The notes under the pieces were generated by a model. That model was not told the DNA's origin and ran no database searches. It saw nothing but the letters and a program-made list of their open reading frames with translations. Of a DNA stretch of 62,015 bases, positions 7,781-16,200 are shown piece after piece. The stretch's first letter is position 1, and every line of letters begins with the position of its first letter. The translations under genes and the position numbers were made by a program. The DNA comes from Abditibacteriaceae bacterium. Its GTDB lineage: Bacteria; Armatimonadota; Abditibacteriia; Abditibacteriales; Abditibacteriaceae. The DNA is taken from positions 1-62,015 of the forward strand of contig JAFAZH010000051.1 in NCBI GenBank assembly GCA_019239895.1, written 5' to 3'.

Positions 7781-7995
7781 CTACCACTGGTCTGCCAACG
7801 AGTCCAAGCCCCAATGTAATAAGCAGCCGAGGACGGTGAAGAGCAAAACCTCACCAACTTTGATGAGGAACCGAAGCCATTTACCGTCGCAGTCCCAGAA
7901 CAAGGCATAAAGCAGGGCAAAGCCTAAGCACCAGCGGATGCGCCATGTCCACCTTTTGCCACTCTCTGCTTCTCTGCTTCAGCATCTATACCCAT
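7781..7995 (-). CDS. Small membrane protein split by a frameshift (possible -1 slip site)
   Basis: An ATG at 7995, with AAAGGAAA just upstream, opens a 23-codon frame (MGIDAEAEKQRVAK, then stop). The -1 frame continues for 57 codons without a start of its own: RWTWRIRWCLGFALLYALFW, a Lys/Arg-flanked middle, then EVLLFTVLGCLLHWGLDSLA. Together they would give a 71-residue protein with two hydrophobic helices. The junction reads GCA AAA GGT, which contains A_AAA_G, a slip motif known from insertion-sequence frameshifting. Either the gene uses programmed -1 frameshifting or it is a recent frameshift pseudogene. It is downstream of the family A and B pair at 8.05-8.4 kb on the same strand. Confidence 0.4.
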
Positions 7996-8052
7996 TGTTT
8001 CCTTTGCCCTTATGAAGTATAGCGTAGCCACCCCACAGTATATTATGCCCCG

Positions 8053-8232
8053 CTAATCCACTTCCACCGTGACACTGTGTTGGGCTATGTCTTGAGCCTT
8101 AGCAGCACGCCCTTGCATGGCCTCATCGCACCGTTTGGTGATATAGATCAGAACCAACTCAGCCATGTAAATAAGCCCACAGATTAGTGAGAATCCCAAC
8201 ACCAGGCAGCCGAAAAAAACAATAACCTCCAT
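8053..8232 (-). CDS. Small membrane protein, tail family B
   Basis: This 59-residue protein starts directly with a hydrophobic helix (residues 2-31, two runs: VIVFFGCLVLGFSLICGLIY and MAELVLIYI). A charged stretch (TKRCDEAMQGRAAKAQD) and the tail IAQHSVTVEVD follow. Its ATG is six bases after the stop of the family A gene, spacer AGAACT. The same spacer follows the family A gene at 9.48 kb. This is the complete version of the A-B pair. The function is unknown; a membrane-anchored docking peptide is one reading of the invariant tail. Confidence 0.6.
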   Translation of the reverse strand: MEVIVFFGCLVLGFSLICGLIYMAELVLIYITKRCDEAMQGRAAKAQDIAQHSVTVEVD

Positions 8233-8238
8233 AGTTCT

Positions 8239-8406
8239 CTACTCCACCACCTGATAGCCGCCACTGTCGGATTCTTCTATATCTACATTGTGGGCTTGGT
8301 GGTAACGTTGGCATCGCTGAATGGCCCGCTGCACCCGCCTGTGAACCACATAGACAGTCTGCGCACAGACCACCACACAAACCATCACAAGACCACTATA
8401 CTCCAT
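8239..8406 (-). CDS. Small membrane protein, tail family A
   Basis: This 55-residue protein has a hydrophobic helix at residues 5-21 (GLVMVCVVVCAQTVYVV), a strongly basic stretch (HRRVQRAIQRCQRYHQ) and the tail NVDIEESDSGGYQVVE. The open frame extends 36 codons further upstream, but I chose the ATG at 8406 because the DNA just before it (GGCTGTGGCATAAT plus seven bases) is shared with the family A gene at 9672. There it also sits exactly seven bases before an ATG. It is followed after six bases by a family B gene. Confidence 0.6.
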   Translation of the reverse strand: MEYSGLVMVCVVVCAQTVYVVHRRVQRAIQRCQRYHQAHNVDIEESDSGGYQVVE

Positions 8407-8413
8407 ACCCGCT

Positions 8414-8422
8414 ATTATGCCA
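8414..8422 (-). promoter_or_regulatory. Shared extended -10-like element before a family A gene
   Basis: TGGCATAAT lies seven bases before the chosen ATG. The copy at 9680-9688 has the same spacing. It fits an extended -10 (TGn plus CATAAT, five of six matches to consensus), with a shared TACCC block 16-17 bases further upstream. With a normal start distance the RNA would begin at or next to the ATG, that is, a leaderless message. Confidence 0.35.
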
Positions 8423-8610
8423 CAGCCTTCCTGAAGGGTAACAGTCGCTTCTGTGTTGCATGGCAAACTTAGAATTTGCTCAGGTAAACCACTTGCCCGC
8501 TGACTATACTGCAAACTCGCTGTTCAACAATAGCTATTCAACAAGGGCTATGCTAAGCGTGTTATCAATTGGAGGCATTGACCTAAACCACCCGTGTCCG
8601 CATCCATTGG

Positions 8611-9327
8611 CTATGCGCCGTGCAGCAGGCGGCGCAGGACAGCCGTGGCCGCCCTGATAGTGCCTGTATGCGGCCCCCCCCGCCAGACGATCAGCGCCGC
8701 CAGCGCGATGATTACTCCATAACAGGGGATGGGATGACGTTCCAGCGCAGTTCCCAGCCAGTTGGCCGGGCGCACGCAGAGCCGCCGTCCCCAACTTGCC
8801 AGCCAGCCTACAACGGCGCAGATCAGCACGCCGAGCGCCACGTCACTGGGCCAGTGGAGGCCGAAATACAAAACCGGCGGCACCATCAGCACCAGTCCGC
8901 CTAGCAGCAGAAACATCCCCCAGCGCCGTCGCAGCCAGATGAGACCGAACCCCGCTGCTCCGCCCAGCACGGTATGGCTGCTCGGCAGCGAGGTGACGGC
9001 ACGCCCCTCCAGCATATGATCGGGGCTTAGGCCGAACGGGGTGTGCAGCCCGGTCAGCACCGTCAGGGGCCGCGCCTCCACGGGGAGCACCGCAGCCACC
9101 ACCCGCCCCACCACCGCGCTAACAACGAGGGCCAACAGCGCAACTAGCATGTCCGCCAACCAGTCCCGTCGCTCGGTGGAGTCGCGGCATCGCATCAGCG
9201 GGCCTATAGTAACCATGGTCAAGAATAGGAAGAATAGCCGCCCCTCGTCGAGGATCATCATCAGATGATCCAGGAACGGCGCGGAGCCACAGGCTGCGTT
9301 GCACAACCGGATCAGTTGTTCCTGCAC
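8611..9327 (-). CDS. PAP2 family membrane phosphatase
   Basis: This 238-residue integral membrane protein has about six hydrophobic segments and the PAP2 signature motifs: EARPLT as the degenerate first motif, SLPSSHTVLGG with the catalytic histidine, and GLHWPSDVALG with the second histidine. Enzymes of this class remove phosphate from lipid pyrophosphates such as undecaprenyl pyrophosphate or from phosphatidic acid. The lysine-containing start of motif 1 (KxxxxxxRP) is not clear. The start is a GTG at 9327 with AAGGAG seven bases upstream. It sits between two groups of tail-sharing microprotein genes on the same strand. Confidence 0.85.
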   Translation of the reverse strand: MQEQLIRLCNAACGSAPFLDHLMMILDEGRLFFLFLTMVTIGPLMRCRDSTERRDWLADMLVALLALVVSAVVGRVVAAVLPVEARPLTVLTGLHTPFGLSPDHMLEGRAVTSLPSSHTVLGGAAGFGLIWLRRRWGMFLLLGGLVLMVPPVLYFGLHWPSDVALGVLICAVVGWLASWGRRLCVRPANWLGTALERHPIPCYGVIIALAALIVWRGGPHTGTIRAATAVLRRLLHGA

Positions 9328-9394
9328 CCACTACTCCTTTCCCTCTGCTTGGCTGATGCGAAGGTCTTCTGTCGCCAATTGCCGCCGCGCCCCG

Positions 9395-9477
9395 CTAATC
9401 CACTTCCACCGTGACGCTGTGTTGGGCTATCTCGTTGTCTCTGGCTGCTATCCGTTCACGGTAATAGCCAAATGCAT
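9395..9477 (-). pseudogene. Decayed family B microprotein gene
   Basis: The six-base spacer AGAACT and an ATG (9475-9477) follow the family A stop exactly as at 8.23 kb, but the ATG frame stops after nine codons (MHLAITVNG). The -1 frame, without its own start, still encodes a family B tail: YYRERIAARDNEIAQHSVTVEVD in two pieces (YYRERIAARDNE, IAQHSVTVEVD). The hydrophobic helix is missing. The simplest reading is an internal deletion with frameshift in a former B gene. Confidence 0.55.
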
Positions 9478-9483
9478 AGTTCT

Positions 9484-9672
9484 CTACTCCACCACCTGAT
9501 AGCCGCCACTGTCGGACTCTTCTACAGTGATGCTATGGGCTTGCTGCTGTTGCTGCCGAATGCCCTGCACCTTAAGCCACTGGACACGTAGGGCAATAAG
9601 CCGAGATACCGTAAAGGGCACGATAAACATTGCACCCACTACGCCAAACACCAGGCTGATAAGCACATTCAT
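9484..9672 (-). CDS. Small membrane protein, tail family A
   Basis: This 62-residue protein has a hydrophobic helix (residues 2-22, NVLISLVFGVVGAMFIVPF), a basic region with a glutamine run (ALRVQWLKVQGIRQQQQQ) and the tail SITVEESDSGGYQVVE. The frame is open 39 codons further upstream. The ATG at 9672 is preferred because GGGGAG lies directly before it and because the upstream DNA matches that of the other minus-strand family A gene. A decayed family B gene follows. The function is unknown. Confidence 0.6.
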   Translation of the reverse strand: MNVLISLVFGVVGAMFIVPFTVSRLIALRVQWLKVQGIRQQQQQAHSITVEESDSGGYQVVE

Positions 9673-9679
9673 ACTCCCC

Positions 9680-9688
9680 ATTATGCCA
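9680..9688 (-). promoter_or_regulatory. Shared extended -10-like element before a family A gene
   Basis: TGGCATAAT lies seven bases before the ATG at 9672, as at 8414-8422. The longer shared block is GGCTGTGGCATAAT, with TACCC upstream. The same cautious reading applies: a -10 element placed so that the message would be nearly leaderless. Confidence 0.35.
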
Positions 9689-9822
9689 CAGCCTGCACCA
9701 GTGGGTAGCGTGTGGGACGCCGATACCACGCCCGTCAGGAATACTAAAGCCACCTCGTTTGTCATAGGAAGGCCACCCTGCTTACCCATTACCTCTATTT
9801 TTCGATAATTGGCTTTTACATT

Positions 9823-9963
9823 TCACTGGAGCTTTAGATGTCTAAGCGCGATAATACAGCCCAAACAAGCCAGTAAACCAAAAAGCAAAAACAGTTGCTG
9901 AGCAGTCAGCCTATTACGGCCAGAATCTGCCCGCTCTGTTTCATACGTCCGGGCCGCTACCAT
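9823..9963 (-). CDS. Possible small single-helix membrane protein
   Basis: From the ATG at 9963 the frame gives 46 residues. A polar start (MVAARTYETERADSGRNR) is followed by one clear helix (LFLLFGLLACLGCIIAL) and the short basic end RHLKLQ. The frame is open up to 10227, but that extension is Arg/Pro-rich and not protein-like. It lies upstream of the 9484-9672 gene on the same strand. It lacks the shared tails and a good ribosome binding site, so support is weak. Confidence 0.3.
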   Translation of the reverse strand: MVAARTYETERADSGRNRLTAQQLFLLFGLLACLGCIIALRHLKLQ

Positions 9964-10228
9964 TTTATTATCAGTCCACTGGAGATGAGACTTTCTTTCG
10001 AGATGAGCGCGAGACCATCCCCGTTCACGTCCGCCTAGCGGCGCGTCAAGTATGCGGGCGGGGTGCCCTCTTTTTCGTAGTCCGGCTAAACGGGGACGGC
10101 AGGTCACTACTGAGTTCCAAAGTTCGTTACCTCTGATGCGGAGTAAAAATAGGTTTACAACAAAGGCCGCTATTGTGTTAGGGTAATGGCCGTAATAAAA
10201 TGTAGGGAAAGCTCCGGGGAGGGCCACT

Positions 10229-13200
10229 ATGCGCAGATGGGGAATAACTGCTGTCCTCTGTTGTTTGTGCCTCTTATTGATCGTCAGCGTTGGCCTTACA
10301 CAGCGGGCGCGGAGAGGCCGCGCGGGTCGAGGCCGGGGCCGGGCCGCTGGCGGTGCGGCGACTCTGGCTTCTCCGGTTATCCAGGGGCCAGTTCATGTTA
10401 CACCCGATGCCATCGCAGTGCGTATCCTGCTGGGCCAGGGCGACCAAGCTCCCACCGATTGGGATGGTTCTCTAACCGTTAACAACGGGACTCTCCTGCG
10501 CGTGGAGGGTTGGCGTTTTCGCCAGCAGGATCAAATGGCCGGAACCGCCGCCTGGCGAGCACGTTCGCGCCGCGCCCCACAACGCGGCGGGGGACAGCAA
10601 AATGGAGCGGTGACTCCGACGGGCGTTGTCGCCACCCTTAAAACCACCCCTCAGACCCAGGTGCAAGTCAATACGCCACGCGGCAATTTTAGCTTTCGCA
10701 CGGCTGACCTGGCCTGGGGCAAAGCAACGCCGTTCCTGGCTGGTGCGGTGCAGGTTGATTTAGTTCCCGCCGAGTTTCAGGTCACGGGAGCCGCCACAGA
10801 AGATGATTTTCCTGCCGCCACTGCCAGTACCGATGGCAATGTTTGGGTGGCCTATACCTCTTACCAGTACGGTGAACCAACTCTGCCTTATGCGCGCGGC
10901 TTACAGGAAGAACCTAAAAACTTCGATTTTTTGCGCCCGCATGGTAATGGCGATCAGGTGCGCCTGGGTCGCTTGGCCAAAGATGCCGAGGGTGCGACTT
11001 TCACCACAGTGGCGAACCTGACGGAAGCGGCGCAGGATGTGTTACACCCTGCTATCGCTGCCGATAGCACCGGTAAGGTGTGGACAGTCTGGTCGCAGAA
11101 TGTAGCTGGCAACTGGGACCTCTACGCCCGTAGCTACAGCAACGGCAACCTTTCGCCAGTTTATCGTCTCACCACCGATCCTGGCCCCGATCTGAATCCT
11201 GCTCTGGCACGCGATGCTGGGGGCAATATCTACCTGGCCTGGCAGGGCTTTCGCAATGGTCAATCCGATATTTTCCTGGCCTCTTTAGCCCCTAATGCGG
11301 TGCGTTGGGCTGGCCCCACATTGGTTAGTAACAGTCCGCGTAATGACTGGGAGCCGCAACTGGCTTGCGCGGGGGATGGCACCGTCTGGATTGCCTGGGA
11401 TACCTATGACAAAGGCGATTATGATGTGCGCCTGCGCAGCTACTCACGCGGGCAGTTGGGCAATGTCATTAATGTAACCGATTCACCGCGCTTTGAGGCA
11501 CGGCCCAGCATTGTCTGCGATCCGCAAAACCGGGTCTGGCTGGCCTGGGAGGAAGCCCCGCCGCTGTGGGGTAAGGACTTTGGCTTTGTGGTGCAGAATC
11601 AGGGCATTCCGCTCTATCGCGGCCATACTGTGAACCTCAAATGTTTTGTCAATGGCCAACCCTATCACACAGCGGGCGATTTGGCGGCGGTGCTACCGGG
11701 TGGCCCAGTTCAACCGAGGGCGGGTCAAGGGCGACTGGGGCAGGCGGCCCGCGCAGGGGCCGTGATGCAGGCCAGTATGCCGCGACTATGGATAGATGCT
11801 AAAGGCCGCATTTATTTAACCTATCGTCGCGGCGCACCTAATTTACAGGCTCCCATCGGCACCACCTGGCTGTCTTTTGTTACTTCTTATGATGGCAATG
11901 CCTGGACGCCCGCGGCTCCGGCTCCGCAATCCGATGGTTTGTTAGATGTGCGCCCGGCCTTTGTCTCCAGTGGGCCAGGAGGAGCACTGTACATGGTGCA
12001 TTCCGCCGATGGGCGCAACCATGCTTTTGGCACCGATCCCCGTTACGAGATTTACATTTCCCCCATTGCCGTCAATGCTGGCACAGCCCAAGCCGCGACA
12101 CCTCAGTTAATTGCCGAGACCCCTCCGGCACCACGCGCTCCTGATACGGCAGCCACCGCCGAAGCCGCTAATGTAGCGCGGATGCGCGCGGTGCGCTCCA
12201 TCGTGGGCAGTAAAACCTACCACCTACTACGCGGCGACTTCCACCGCCACACGGAGATTTCCCCCGATGGCGGTGGCGATGGCCCCCTGATAGACATGTA
12301 TCGCTATGCCATAGATGCCGCCGCCCAGGATTGGATTTGTGCAGGTGACCACGATTATGGTAATGGCCGCGAGTATACCTGGTGGCTCATTCAACAGTTA
12401 GATGATGCTTTTCATGTCGGGCCGCAGTTCGTGCCGATGTTCGGCTATGAGCGCAGCGTGCGCTATCCCGATGGGCACCGCAATGTCATGTTTACCCAAC
12501 GGGGCATTCGCGCCCTGCCGCGCCTGGTTGGGACTCAAGGGAACGGGGTAAGTCCCAATGATACCAAGATGCTCTACAGCTATTTGCGCTTCTTCGATGG
12601 CATTTGTGCCTCGCACACCTCCGCCACCGATATGGGCACGGACTGGCGCGATAACGACCCCAAACTGGAACCTGTGGTTGAGATTTATCAGGGTGACCGC
12701 CAGAACTACGAATACGAAGGCGCACCGCGCAGTCCGTCGCAGGGCAATGCACCGGGCGGCTATCGCCCGGCGGGGTTTGTCTGGAATGCTTTTACTAAGG
12801 GCTATCGTTTCGGTTTCGAGTCTTCCTCAGATCACATCTCCACGCACATCTCCTACATGGTCGTCTATGCCGAGCAACCGACGCGAGAAGCCATTATGGA
12901 TGCGACCAAAAAGCGCCATACTTATGGCGCCACGGATAATATCGTCCTCGAAGTGCGTAGCGGTGAGCACCTTATGGGCGATGAGTTCACCAGTAACACC
13001 GCGCCGCGCCTACAAATCCATGCCGTGGGCACCGGACGTTTTGCGCGGATGATAGTCGTCAAAGATAACAAGGTCGTTTATACCGCCACTCCCAATCAGC
13101 AAGAGATAGACACCACCTGGATGGATAATGAAGCCAAAGCGGGGGGCACCAGCTACTATTATGTCCGCCTCGAACAAGAAGATGGCCAACTGGCCTGGGC

Positions 13201-13231
13201 TTCGCCGATGTGGATTACCTATCAGCCTTAA
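10229..13231 (+). CDS. Secreted PHP-domain protein with beta-propeller-like middle
   Basis: This 1000-residue protein begins with a signal segment (VLCCLCLLLIVSVGL) and an Arg/Gly-rich linker. Residues about 190-620 contain repeated strands of the type 'ATASTDGNVWVAYTSY', 'ADSTGKVWTVWSQN', 'RDAGGNIYLAWQGF', 'CAGDGTVWIAWDTY' and 'CDPQNRVWLAWEEA', which form a propeller. From about residue 665 a PHP-type metal hydrolase domain starts with RGDFHRHTEISPDGGGDG and ICAGDHDYG, followed by PMFGYERSV and a late HISYMVVYAE. PHP domains bind two or three metals and hydrolyse phosphoesters. The substrate is unknown. A good ribosome binding site (GGGGAGGG) precedes the ATG. It lies upstream of the ATPase operon but 43 bases apart, so co-transcription is possible. 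Confidence 0.8.
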   Translation: MRRWGITAVLCCLCLLLIVSVGLTQRARRGRAGRGRGRAAGGAATLASPVIQGPVHVTPDAIAVRILLGQGDQAPTDWDGSLTVNNGTLLRVEGWRFRQQDQMAGTAAWRARSRRAPQRGGGQQNGAVTPTGVVATLKTTPQTQVQVNTPRGNFSFRTADLAWGKATPFLAGAVQVDLVPAEFQVTGAATEDDFPAATASTDGNVWVAYTSYQYGEPTLPYARGLQEEPKNFDFLRPHGNGDQVRLGRLAKDAEGATFTTVANLTEAAQDVLHPAIAADSTGKVWTVWSQNVAGNWDLYARSYSNGNLSPVYRLTTDPGPDLNPALARDAGGNIYLAWQGFRNGQSDIFLASLAPNAVRWAGPTLVSNSPRNDWEPQLACAGDGTVWIAWDTYDKGDYDVRLRSYSRGQLGNVINVTDSPRFEARPSIVCDPQNRVWLAWEEAPPLWGKDFGFVVQNQGIPLYRGHTVNLKCFVNGQPYHTAGDLAAVLPGGPVQPRAGQGRLGQAARAGAVMQASMPRLWIDAKGRIYLTYRRGAPNLQAPIGTTWLSFVTSYDGNAWTPAAPAPQSDGLLDVRPAFVSSGPGGALYMVHSADGRNHAFGTDPRYEIYISPIAVNAGTAQAATPQLIAETPPAPRAPDTAATAEAANVARMRAVRSIVGSKTYHLLRGDFHRHTEISPDGGGDGPLIDMYRYAIDAAAQDWICAGDHDYGNGREYTWWLIQQLDDAFHVGPQFVPMFGYERSVRYPDGHRNVMFTQRGIRALPRLVGTQGNGVSPNDTKMLYSYLRFFDGICASHTSATDMGTDWRDNDPKLEPVVEIYQGDRQNYEYEGAPRSPSQGNAPGGYRPAGFVWNAFTKGYRFGFESSSDHISTHISYMVVYAEQPTREAIMDATKKRHTYGATDNIVLEVRSGEHLMGDEFTSNTAPRLQIHAVGTGRFARMIVVKDNKVVYTATPNQQEIDTTWMDNEAKAGGTSYYYVRLEQEDGQLAWASPMWITYQP

Positions 13232-13274
13232 CAGAACAGCCTTAATTTAGCAGTCAATTGTTGTCGGCTAAACG

Positions 13275-16200
13275 ATGGAGCATACTAATCACGCTACGAC
13301 GCACCCCCTGAACAAGCCAGTGGCCCCGGATGAAGCGGTAGACGCCCCGGACGAAGACGGCGAAGAGGGTGGCGTATCCTGGAACGACGTGGTGCTGATC
13401 TCCTTCGTTGCCGGGATGCTGCTGCTCAATGCCACCGGACTTTTTACGCAAATCTTTGGTCTTGACACGGCGCTGATTATCACCTTTGTCGGTGGCTATG
13501 GCATCTTCTGGGATAGCCTATCACGCCTGGCACGGGGCAAAATTGGCGGCGACTTAGCTGTTACCATTGCGGCTTTTGCAGCCCTGGCTATTGGTCAATA
13601 TGTCGCGGCGGCGGAAGTCGTCCTGATTATGCTCATCGGGACGGCGCTAGAATCGTTTGCCGTCGGTAAAACTCAGGGGGCGATTGCTGCGCTTTTGCAA
13701 CTCGCTCCGACTTCTGCCACCGTGCTGCGCGAGGGCCAAGAAACCACCATCGCCGCCGACCAACTCCAGCCCGGCGACCATATTCTCATTCGTCCCGGCG
13801 AGCGGCTTCCAGCAGATGGGATTGTGCGGCGGGGCCAATCGGCAGTAGATCAATCCGCTTTAACCGGTGAGTCCCTCCCCTCCCCCAAAAATGTAGGGGA
13901 TGCGGTTTATACCGGCACCATCAATCAACTGGGTCTCTTAGAAGTTGAAGTCGAAGCAGTTGGCACAAACACCACTTTAGCGCAAGTTATTCAACTCATC
14001 GAAGAGGCCGCAGCCAATAAAGCGCCGGTAGAGCGTCAGGCCGACTACTGGGCTGGTTACTTTGTCCCCACCATCGTGAGCCTGGGGTTGCTCACTTTTA
14101 CCTTCTGGTATTTTGTGGCAAGCGCGGCCCTGGATGTCGCTCTGACCCGCATGGCTTCGACCCTAATTATCGCCTGCCCCTGCGCGCTTATCCTGGCGAC
14201 CCCAACGGCCCTGGCAGCGGCTATTGGACGCTGTGCCAAAAGGGGGATTCTCACGCGCGGGGGTGTCCATCTGGAAACTATAGCCGCTGTGAACTGCGTG
14301 GTTTTCGATAAAACCGGCACGCTTACGCAGGGTCAACCGCAAGTGACGGAGGCGATTGGTCTCAATGGACACACCCGCGAAAGTGTTTTGCGCCTGGCGG
14401 CCATTGCGGAACAAGGCTCCTCTCATCCCATCGCAGCGGCGATTCTAAAAGCCTATGACGCAACCGCTCTCCAACAGGATAATAGCTTGCCCATAATGGA
14501 GCCAAAATCCTCCACCTGGCCCTTGAAAAATACGCCGAACACCGAGGGAGCGAGGCAAGCCACCGAGGTATCACGCAATGGTGGGCCGGTTAAGGTGCGG
14601 ACAGACCACGCTACAGCAAGGGCTGCACTCTGGGAACGGGCTGAGTTTCAACCCGGTCTTGGCATGGTAGCCCAGCAGACGGGACGCCAACTGTTAGTCG
14701 GCAATCTTCAACTCCTGACCCAACACAACATCGCTATAACCAATGAGATGGAGCAGACGATTCATGCTCTCGAAGCTAAGGGCCAAACCACCGTTGTGGT
14801 CGTTGAAGAGCAAACACCAGTCGGTGTCATTGCCGTAGCTGATAAAATCCGGCCCGAAGCCAGTTTGGTGGTCAACGGGTTGAAGTCGCTGGGCCTGGAA
14901 CGCATCGTTATGCTCTCCGGCGATGCGGCTCCTACCGTAGAGGCGGTCGCACGCACTATTGGCATCGAAGAGTTTAAAGCCGGATTATTCCCCGCTGATA
15001 AAGTGGCTTATCTGCGTGAACTGCAATCGAGTGGTTATCGCATAGCGATGGTTGGCGATGGCATCAACGACGCGCCTTCGCTGGCTACGGCAGATGTTGG
15101 TATCGCTATGGGACATGGCGGTGCGGACATCGCTGTCGAGGCAGCCGACATCGTCTTTGTCACGGATGATCTGGCCCGCCTACCGGAAACTATCGTCATC
15201 AGCCGCCGTGCCCTGCGCACGGTGCGGCGCAGCATCCTGTGGTTTGCTCTTGGCCTCAACGGTTTAAGTGTCGTGCTCAGTGCCACTGGCGCGTTAGCCT
15301 GGATTGGCAATCAGTTGCAAAATCAATGGCCGAATTTATTTGGCGCTGGGGGTCGTGACATTTCCCCCATACTGGCCGCCGTCGAGCACCAGATTGCCTC
15401 GCTGCTGGTCGTTGGTAACTCGCTGCGCCTGCTCTCTGGTCGTGTGGCCTGGCAGCCGGGCGATAAAATGCCGGTACCGGACGCGCACCGACCGCAGCCA
15501 TCACCCGGCACGGGACGGCTCGGAGAGTTAATTCGATATTTTGTCGAGACGCCTGCGGTGCAAGCCCTGCGGCGAACACCAACAACTGTCACTCAAACCT
15601 ATCAGCAGCATGAGCGATGGGTGCAACGGGGAGCGGTGCTGGCTCTGGTAGCCTGCTGGTTGTGCTCCGGGATTTATTGCGTCCCTATGGGACAGGTGGG
15701 AGTGATTCAACGCTTCGGGCAACTCGTGCAGTCTAGTGCCGGGCCAGGGTTGCACTATCGCCTGCCCTGGCCAGTGGAACGCGTGACGGTGGTAGATATT
15801 TCCGGTGTCCGCCGTGCTGAAATTGGCTTTCGCACCACACCTCGCACGGCGTCGAGTTGGCTGTCCCCGCTTTCTCTCAACCGTTCTGCATCCTCTAATC
15901 TTTCGCCCTCGGAATGGAGCACAGTCCACAGCGGGAATGTACAGCGAGTAGCTGAAGAGTCGTTGCTCCTGACAGGTGATGAGTATCTGGTGGATGCGAA
16001 CCTGACGTTGCAGTATGTCGTATCCGACCCGACACGGTTCCTTTTTCAAAACTCTGACGCCACAACTACCTTGCGTGAGGCAGGCGAGACGAGCCTGCGC
16101 CGGGCCGTGGAACATACTCCACTTGAAGTCCTGTTGACAACGGGGCGAGCCGCCCTCGAAGCGCATATTCAAAATGATGTACAGGCCGCCTGTGACCATT

